Below are positions 8,141 through 13,947 of a DNA stretch of 13,947 nt, piece after piece (position 1 is the stretch's first letter; each line of letters opens with the position of its first letter). The stretch comes from Smittium mucronatum. Lineage: Eukaryota > Kickxellomycota > Harpellomycetes > Harpellales > Legeriomycetaceae. The notes under the pieces are model-generated. The model was not told the origin of the DNA and made no database searches. It worked only from the letters and a program-made list of their open reading frames with translations. The position numbers were made by a program, and so were the translations under genes. The stretch lies in contig LSSL01000404.1 of the NCBI GenBank assembly GCA_001953115.1, forward strand, positions 20,920-34,866. The letters run 5' to 3'.

Positions 8141-9333
8141 ATGGTTAGGGTTTCATTCTTATTCTCCTCTTTCCTGCTGGCTCTATCATCAAGTGCCCAA
8201 ACCGTGTACACAGGTGAATCTCTTGATGGCTTCAAGGTGGCTTCTCGAATCGATGTTTCTGATTTACCTTTGAATTCCCTCACCAAGGTTTTCCTTCGTA
8301 TGCCAAAAAACCAAATAGGCCAAAATTGGTTCGTGCCCGTAATGGTTGCAAAAGGCCAAAACGATGGTAAACGTCTGTTCCTCAACTCTGGAATTCATGG
8401 CGACGGTTTGAATGGTATTAGGGTTATTCAACGTGTAATCAACGATCTCGATACCTCTAAAATGTCTGGTGTAGTTGTCGGAATTCCAGGTATTTTTACC
8501 CTTCCATTATTGCTCCCCAGATGGGCTTTTTTTTGTATTTGTTGTTTCACTGTGTTATTGATGGACATTTCTTGATTTTTTTTTCTTTTTTTTATAAAGG
8601 CGCCAATGTAAATGGGATGCTACAAAATAAACATCGATTTGTTTCAATGTCTGGAAGCGGATCGCTGACTGATTTAAACCAGTACTTCCCCGGTGACACC
8701 ACTTACCCCGATGATGTCTACCAATACGTTGGAACTTTGTGGGAAGATCTAATCTTTAATAACAACTTCACTGCTGCTGTTGATTTCCAAACCCAAGCCA
8801 CTGGTAATACTGCATCTCTCAACGTTGATGCTGATGTTTCCGTTCCATACGTCCAAAAAATGGTCGATTTAAGTGGTGCTGATGTTGCTGTCACTAAAGC
8901 TGCCGACCCTGAATCTGGAGCTCTTGATGACAATCTTACCAATGTTGGTGTTGCTGCTCTAACATACACTCTTGCCGGTCCCCGTGTCTTTGATGCAGAG
9001 CCTATCCAGCGCGGTTACGATTTCGCTCAACGATTAATATCTGACCTCAACATCCACTCCGCTGCTAACACTACTCTTTCAGCTTCGTCCAAGATGCTTG
9101 TTACTGACACCGTCGACACCTTCTATGCTCAATTGGGCGGATTTGTCGAGACCCACGTTGAATTGCTCGATTCTGTTACTGAGGGTCAAGTCCTTGCTAC
9201 CATGTACGATCCTCACGGCGATATTATTGATGAAACCAAAGCTCTGCATTCTGGAATTATCATGGAACTCATGACTGATCCATTACGTGAGCCCGGTGCT
9301 CTTATTGCTTCTGTAGCGGTCTCCAAAATCTAG
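8141..9333 (+). CDS. Secreted AstE/AspA-family protein, likely catalytically altered
   Basis: Exon 1 is 8141-8489. A 110-nt phase-1 intron follows, and exon 2 is 8600-9333 ending at TAG; the spliced product has 360 residues. The ATG at 8141 has a good context (ACAGAAATGG) and opens a signal peptide (1-19, SSA|Q), so the protein is predicted to be secreted. The fold is that of the succinylglutamate desuccinylase/aspartoacylase family of zinc-dependent deacylases: NSGIHGDGLNG (82-92), VVVGIPGANVNGML (111-124), DLNQYFPG (141-148), VDFQTQATGN (177-186), ALTYTLAGPR (236-245) and a C-terminal GGFVETHVELLDSVTEGQVLA segment. In active relatives the first motif is HGDE, the second DLNR, the third D-[LF]-H-T and the fourth carries a Glu. 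Here these are Gly89, Gln144, Gln180 and Thr240, so zinc binding and catalysis are doubtful. Sequons occur at Asn172, Asn228 and Asn273. Codon composition is visibly richer in G+C than the flanks, consistent with a maintained gene. Confidence 0.85.
8490..8599 (+). other. Intron of the AstE/AspA-like gene
   Basis: Donor CCAG|GTATTT at 8489/8490 and acceptor TTATAAAG|GC at 8599/8600 enclose 110 nt with a long T-rich tract before the acceptor. Splicing is phase 1 and joins VVVGIP to GANVNGML, exactly the family motif expected at this point. The plain reading across the intron meets a stop at 8573-8575, so splicing is required for a complete protein. Confidence 0.85.
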
Positions 9334-10466
9334 ATTTATTCACTAATCGCTATCTTTTAATACAATGCCTCTATATAAATCCATTTTTTATGCCACTAAT
9401 ATTCATATAAACTAATTATTTTACTAAATATTTTCTATTTTTTTATGACTAAAAGGGCTTCAGCCATATTGAAGGGTGATTTTACTCCTGCATCTTAGCT
9501 TTATGTTTGAATCTGCCCTAGATATATTTATATACCTAATTTAAATTTAAAAATTGTTTCTTTTGACCCGTTTATTTATATTCGGATATTCAACACGCTC
9601 ACTAATAAATTCTGTATAAAGCAGGTCCTTATATAAGTAGCCAGTAGTCGCTAAGATATCATATGTCTATTAGCATCTTGTCTCAGAGCAATTATATTTG
9701 TATATTATACATTTAAATAATATTATAAATCTGGATAGACCTTCTAAAAAGTCTTCCATAAAACCCAGAACAGTCACATGGGCGACCAACATTACAGGAT
9801 ATATAATGAATTGTCGAGTTAAAATTTTAATAGGCGAAACCACCATCACAATAATTGACAGAAATAATAAATACACTGATAAAAAAATCCACTGGCGAAA
9901 TTCGAACCGGAAAATATATCATTAACGAGCTGAGACAAATCCTCAAATTACTCATCTGAAGCTGAAGCTGAAATTTAGATTATCAATAAAATGTTAGAGA
10001 GAACCTTCCGAATGCACCCAACAGCTGCAAAATGCGAATTTTCCAAATTCAAAATAAAATTACTTTCTTTACACTGAATTTGACTGAAAACATCGATCAT
10101 ATACTGTTGATTTTTTTTTTGGTGGATCGAATATCGGAATGAAAAGATCAAAAATTTCACACCTGTGCCTATATGAGCTTGAATAAAAAAGTCCATATTT
10201 CTTATTCTTCTGAACCTTAGTTGCCGGCATCGAAAAAATCCTTGTATGATTATCTTTAAAAGTGTTTTAAGCACATTTTAAGTTCCATTCCTGATCTTGA
10301 TTTTCTCCGGACACAATTAAATCTCTTGATACCTTCTTTGATAGAAAACCTGGGCTTCAAAGTCATATTTAAGTATATAGACCCTTGAAATGATTCCTAC
10401 GAAATATGAAACCAGTAGAACCACAGAAGGGGCTAGATGATAATTTTTAGAAATATTTCTATATTT
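9334..10466. other. AT-rich intergenic stretch, weak element-like signals
   Basis: No gene is supported. Overlapping frames of 68-99 codons on both strands (9670-10274) look like chance. At 9678-9686 and 9930-9938 there is a perfect 9-bp inverted repeat, TTGTCTCAG/CTGAGACAA, enclosing about 240 bp. On the minus strand, next to the right arm, a tRNA box-B-like GGTTCGAAT (9909-9901) occurs. The right arm itself reads TGTCTCAGCTCG on that strand, vaguely like a box A, but the spacing is too short for a tRNA. This may be a degraded MITE or SINE-like relic. Confidence 0.3.
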
Positions 10467-10480
10467 CAGTATTTTTTAAC
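10467..10480 (+). repeat. 14-bp direct repeat, left (possible TSD of R2)
   Basis: CAGTATTTTTTAAC occurs here and again, identical, at 11053-11066. The two copies bracket the 572 bp that contain repeat R2. A direct repeat of this size next to an A-rich 3' end is what a target-site duplication of a retroposed element looks like. The string is AT-rich, so chance recurrence is not excluded. Confidence 0.4.
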
Positions 10481-10519
10481 ACTTTTACTGCATTTATTTG
10501 TTTTATAAAATAAATTTCT

Positions 10520-11050
10520 TAACCGATTATGTTTTGTGACTAAGTAATCCGATAGATGTGAATCTCAAACAGGAGGAACCGAATCTGAAACTGTGCAGTC
10601 TAGTTCATTATCTGCACGGACACTCCATACTCTGTCTGTGGAGCGATCTCCAGCGTTTAGTAACGTGTTGAAAAAAATAAGTGAGAGAAGCATCGATCTT
10701 ATATAACGTGATTCTATAATCTATTAATACAGAAAAAAGTAGGCTCGAGCGAGAAGCCCGACCATCCAAGTGAATTTCTTTTTATCTTTGTCAAGTATAT
10801 TTCATGACTGCATGTATTATCAGCCATCAAGTATGTTTGAAGCAATGCCGGATGGGGTGTATCTGAAGACAGATACGAGTCCAACTTCCCTTACCTACAC
10901 AACTAGTAGATATATATATTAATCTAATAGTACTGAGAATTTCAATACCCGTATGCATTAAAAAAAAAAATCTCTGTTTTTTCGAGTGGTTTTTACTGAT
11001 ATTATTAACAAATAAAACGCCGTAGCATAAAAAAAATCATTTTTATCCAC
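10520..11050 (+). repeat. Repeat copy R2, non-coding, hairpin-rich
   Basis: This is the second copy of the element seen at 0.2-0.8 kb, in the same orientation. Shared islands are AAACAGGAG-AACCGA (10567-10582), GATCTC.AGCG (10645-10655), AGTAGGCTC (10738-10746), TGACTGCATGTA (10805-10816) and CAAATAAAA..CCGT followed by an A-run (11009-11037). Island offsets from the first box are within about 3-12 nt of those in R1. Copy-specific hairpins occupy similar places: CTGTGCAG/CTGCACGG (10591-10598 with 10612-10619) and a perfect 7-bp GTATCTG/CAGATAC stem with AAGA loop (10859-10876). It has no usable reading frame. The direct repeat at 10467-10480 and 11053-11066 may mark its integration. It may be an old retroposon or a paralogous structured RNA gene. 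Confidence 0.55.
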
Positions 11051-11052
11051 AT

Positions 11053-11066
11053 CAGTATTTTTTAAC
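11053..11066 (+). repeat. 14-bp direct repeat, right (possible TSD of R2)
   Basis: This is the identical partner of the string at 10467-10480. It lies about 16 bp past the A-run (11029-11036) at the 3' side of R2, where the 3' target-site duplication of an A-tailed retroposon would be expected. Confidence 0.4.
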
Positions 11067-12009
11067 TTGAACATCCGATTTTAGTTTTAATTCAATTGTT
11101 TTTAGAATTTTCTAAAATCAATTCCAAAATAATTTGCATATATTTATTTAATTTTAAAGTTTTTGTTGTATTATTTTTTATTAAACATAACATTGTTATT
11201 ATTTTCATTATTCCACATCTGTAATAAACTGAAAATATTATTTAAAGTTTAAAAAATCACTGAAAAGGTTTCTATAAATAGAAAAAAAATTATTCTTTTT
11301 AAATCTCATATACCATTAGTTAATTATTATTTATTTATTGGTTCTTTAAGTTTGACTATCTTGCAAGAGTATGCTTGATTTTAACCAAAATGTCGATTTG
11401 TTTAAATGATTTGTACAACATTCAATTTAGCTTTATTAATCAACACCATTGCATTTTTAAAATACTTCATTGCTTATTCTTATATATTAATTTCTAAAAA
11501 GATTGTCTTTTTGATCTCATTTTTTTCGCTTCACTGATAACTGTACTACCTTTTTTTTTCTGCAGAATAAGCCATAATTTTACGATTTAATTTAAATAAT
11601 TATATTTACGTGTTATCATATTTCACTTTTCAAAATTTGATTGATTAAACGGTTAAATATACACGTTTTATGTGATTTTCTGGATATATTTTAGAACATT
11701 TTGGTTTTATTTATATTAAAAAAAAATTACATATTATAAATATATATAAGACTATTTTAAAAAAAATACTCAAATTAAAATTCAGATATATGCTTTTTTT
11801 TTTTCATTCTTATATTCAGCACTTTTATGCGTGATTTTTTTATTTCTCATTTATCAGGATCTTTTAATCACGATTAAATTAATTTTAAAATCGCAATGTG
11901 TTTTAAAAAAAATCTATTTTCGTGTATATCATAAGAAATCTATATTTAACCATATGTGATTATATATTTTTTATATCATAATAGTTGAAAATGTGAGCTG
12001 TCATATTCC
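11067..12009. other. Very AT-rich stretch, no gene seen
   Basis: This is among the most AT-rich parts of the window. It has no open frame of note, no tRNA-like structure and no repeat recognised from elsewhere in the window. It separates R2 from the presumed left end of the piggyBac relic. Confidence 0.5.
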
Positions 12010-12460
12010 TTAACTCTTTCGTTCTCGGCGTCCATTTTCAGGCCATCCTACTACATGTTGCAGGCGCTTATGGGCCTAAGTAGGCAATTTCAATAAAAAT
12101 GATATCCGATTATAATAACACTTTTTTTTATTAGATTAGATTTTACTAATCTTTTAGTAAAAAAAAAAAATATTCAGAAATTTATGACTAATAATATTTA
12201 ACGAAATATTGTATGCATTAAAAATTTGTAATTAATTTTGACTCATTGAAACTACTTTGAGAGAAATTTCACGAATAATATATACATATATATAAACCAC
12301 ATTTTTCTGGAAAGTTGGGGACATCTCTGATAGTTTTAAAAATGATTATAGTTAAATTTTGGGTTTTAAATACCGAAGAGCTTTATTATATATACCAATA
12401 GATACTCATGAAAATTTTAAATAAACTAATGGTCGAGGCCACAAGGGAAATTTCAGTTGA

Positions 12461-12600
12461 GGCCAGTTGGTGGCAACAATACTGGTTTTCAAACAGTTTT
12501 TTTAATACTATTTAAAAGAACTCGATACAAAATTATTAATAAAAACCAGCTATTTTTTGAATATGCAAGAAAATTATCTGTTACGGCCAGCTGGTGGCCA
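12461..12600 (+). repeat. Diverged direct repeats around GGCCAG-TGGTGGC
   Basis: GGCCAGTTGGTGGCAA (12461-12476) recurs as GGCCAGCTGGTGGCCA (12585-12600), 124 bp later. Preceding bases also agree loosely (GGAAATTTCAGTTGA against GAAAATTATCTGTTAC). These GC-richer islands stand out in the AT-rich left arm of the piggyBac relic. Subterminal repeats are known as transposase-binding sites in piggyBac-type elements, which would fit, but no binding is shown here. Confidence 0.35.
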
Positions 12601-12832
12601 TAGTTATGATTTCTGTTTGGTTCTGCTTTTAAAATGTGCAAATTTGTGGACTTTACATGAAAATTAAGATCATAACTTTATATTTATATGAGTTTTGAAT
12701 ATTAAGGAAATTTGAAAAATTCCTTTTTATTTGGATTTTATAGATTTATTTTGAAAAAACAATTTTATTTTGTGTGATTTTTTTGTTTTTTTACCCCTGA
12801 ATAATAAATTTTTTATAATTTTATTTTAAAAC

Positions 12833-13947
12833 ATGGATAATGTTATGGAATTTGAGACAAATATGTCATGTGATAAAATTTTTGATTGAAACTCGATTTC
12901 ATTTTAAGATTCTGTGAGAGTTGAAAATTTTTAACGATAAGATTTTTCTCAGCCTGGAAACGAGTCTAATGAATTATTTTATTCTCATGTAGTTCAATAT
13001 TCAAAAAATTCCATTAAAAAAGAGTGGAGCAAATTTTTCAATACTCCACGCCCATCAATAAATTTTTCTAGTTCCAATACTATCCCAATTCATATTTTGG
13101 ATCTAAATTCTATCACTCATTATACGATTTTCAAGCTATTTTTCGAAATGAAATGTTGAAAGAGATTATTATAAACTCCAATAAATATATTGATTTCAAA
13201 TTTAAAAATGAGTAAAATATCTATAAAGGACTTCAAAATGTTTCTGTAAATTAACTTGCTTATGGGGATAAAGAAACTCCCTTGCTATTAAAAACTATTA
13301 GAGTTCTGATCCGATAATACATTATTACTATATCTCAACCATGATTTCTTCAAATCTCTTCACAAAAATACTATCTAATCTTCATTTGGGAAACGAATAT
13401 ACATTTGGAAAAAAATACGATAAAATCTTCAAAATTAAAATTTTTTTAACTGGAATTAAAGATAATTATCAAAAAAATCTCAACCCTGGAAAAAATATAG
13501 CAATTGATGGATCAATGATAAAATTCGGAGGAAGATCATGTTTCAGGCAGTTTATGCCGAATAAGCCTATAAAAGGAGTTTAAAAGTTTGGTTACTAGCT
13601 GACCAGAGTTGGTACTTTTGGGAATTTGATGTGTATCAAGCGAAATCTTTAATAGGCTCAGAAAAATCTTTAGGGTTTAGGGTTGTAAAAAACTTATGTT
13701 CAGATCTTAAATCAACCAACCACAAGATTCTTTTCGACAGATATTTTACGTCTATCAAACTTATCGAATACATTTCGAATATATATATGCATGTGAAAAA
13801 ATTTGTTCCGACAGGAAATTTCTTTCGAAATTCAAAAGCAACAAATCAATCGAAAAATATACGTGTGATTGGTATGAATTTTCAGATGAAATTTCTGTTA
13901 TAAAATATATGGACAATAGACCAGTTTACATGGTTTCTAATTTTCAC
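12833..13947 (+). pseudogene. piggyBac-type transposase pseudogene, truncated by window
   Basis: The relic encodes a DDE transposase of the piggyBac (PGBD, DDE_Tnp_1_7) family, broken into at least four frames. A possible start at 12833 stops at 12889. Segment 13147-13194 gives the RNEMLKEIIINSNKYI helix. Segment 13208-13290 gives the INLLMGIKKLP region with an internal TAA. Frame 13341-13583 holds LSNLHLGNEY, NPGKNIAIDGSMIKFGG with the first catalytic Asp (13506-13508) and FRQFMPNKP. A one-base slip in an A-run near 13568-13575 then moves to the frame 13568-13903, with VWLLAD, FDVYQAKS and ILFDRYFTS carrying the second Asp (13736-13738). A further slip near 13860 leads to CDWYEFSDE and RPVYMVSNFH, which fits the next conserved block. 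The remaining catalytic Asp and C-terminus lie outside the window. Several stops and frame changes make it non-functional. Confidence 0.85.

Larger units (their letters stand above)
12010..13947 (+). mobile_element. Degenerate piggyBac-type element, right side cut by window
   Basis: TTAACTCTTTCGTTCTCGGC at 12010 has the form of a piggyBac end: TTAA target, then a CTCTTTC-type terminal repeat comparable to the MITEs' TTAACCCTTTCAGGG. A subterminal CCTACT/AGTAGG palindrome (12047-12052 and 12079-12084) lies just inside. Between the end and the coding relic are two diverged direct repeats around GGCCAG-TGGTGGC (12461-12474 and 12585-12598). The transposase pseudogene occupies about 12833 onwards. 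The right terminal repeat lies beyond the window, so the boundary and the link between this end and the transposase are inferred. Confidence 0.5.

Noticed and set aside
8113..8385. Minus-strand 90-codon frame
   Set aside because: It is the antisense shadow of exon 1 of the AstE/AspA-like gene.
8718..8969. Minus-strand 83-codon frame
   Set aside because: It is the antisense shadow of exon 2 of the AstE/AspA-like gene.
9880..9945. A tRNA gene on the minus strand because of GGTTCGAAT
   Set aside because: The T-arm stem does not pair, box A to box B distance is too short and there is no anticodon arm.
9670..10274. Three frames of 68-99 codons on both strands as genes
   Set aside because: They overlap or adjoin on opposite strands, have no family-like motif and no splice support, and look like chance frames in AT-rich DNA.
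220..11050. R1 and R2 as the two LTRs of one 10-kb retrotransposon
   Set aside because: The DNA between them holds unrelated host-type genes on both strands and no gag-pol; the two copies are also too diverged.
1..13947. CRISPR array, bacterial operon structure or ribosome binding sites
   Set aside because: No regularly spaced repeats occur, and introns, signal peptides and transposon types are eukaryotic.

Overview
This window is AT-rich eukaryotic nuclear DNA. Gene density is low. Two genes carry GT-AG introns (63 and 110 nt), and secreted proteins begin with ordinary signal peptides. The compact genes, short introns, sepiapterin-reductase-type SDR and secreted AstE/AspA-like protein would fit an AT-rich early-diverging fungus, for example an insect-gut fungus of the Harpellales type. 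That placement is inference; nothing here proves the taxon. The run of 14 G at base 1 looks like a contig edge or sequencing artefact.

Layout. Bases 1-812 are non-coding and hold repeat copy R1, about 0.2-0.8 kb, with several good hairpins. Bases 813-2168 show nothing recognisable. Two minus-strand genes follow: a two-exon sepiapterin reductase homologue (3029 to 2169) and, 104 bp upstream of its start, a single-exon secreted protein (3679 to 3134). From 3680 to 5429 there is no sure gene; a weak two-exon gene relic lies on the minus strand near 4313-4740. From 5430 to about 7190 is a cluster of about 170-bp TTAA-flanked, TTAACCC-ended elements (piggyBac-type MITEs). Four copies are full length, others are broken, and at least one sits inside another. 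The third clear gene, 8141-9333 on the plus strand, encodes a 360-residue secreted AstE/AspA-family protein that appears to have lost zinc and catalytic residues. Bases 9334-10466 have no gene. A second copy of the 5' repeat, R2, lies at about 10.5-11.05 kb and is flanked by a 14-bp direct repeat. After an empty AT-rich stretch, a decayed piggyBac element begins at about 12010 with a TTAA-CTCTTTC end and runs off the window as a multiply frameshifted transposase pseudogene.

The three supported genes do not form an evident pathway. One is a cytosolic pterin reductase and two are secreted proteins. The rest is dominated by transposon debris, and several short open frames are read through that debris. 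The most notable observations are the apparent pseudoenzyme, the R1/R2 pair with conserved islands at near-constant spacing, and the nested MITE cluster in the same window as a dead piggyBac transposase of a compatible type.
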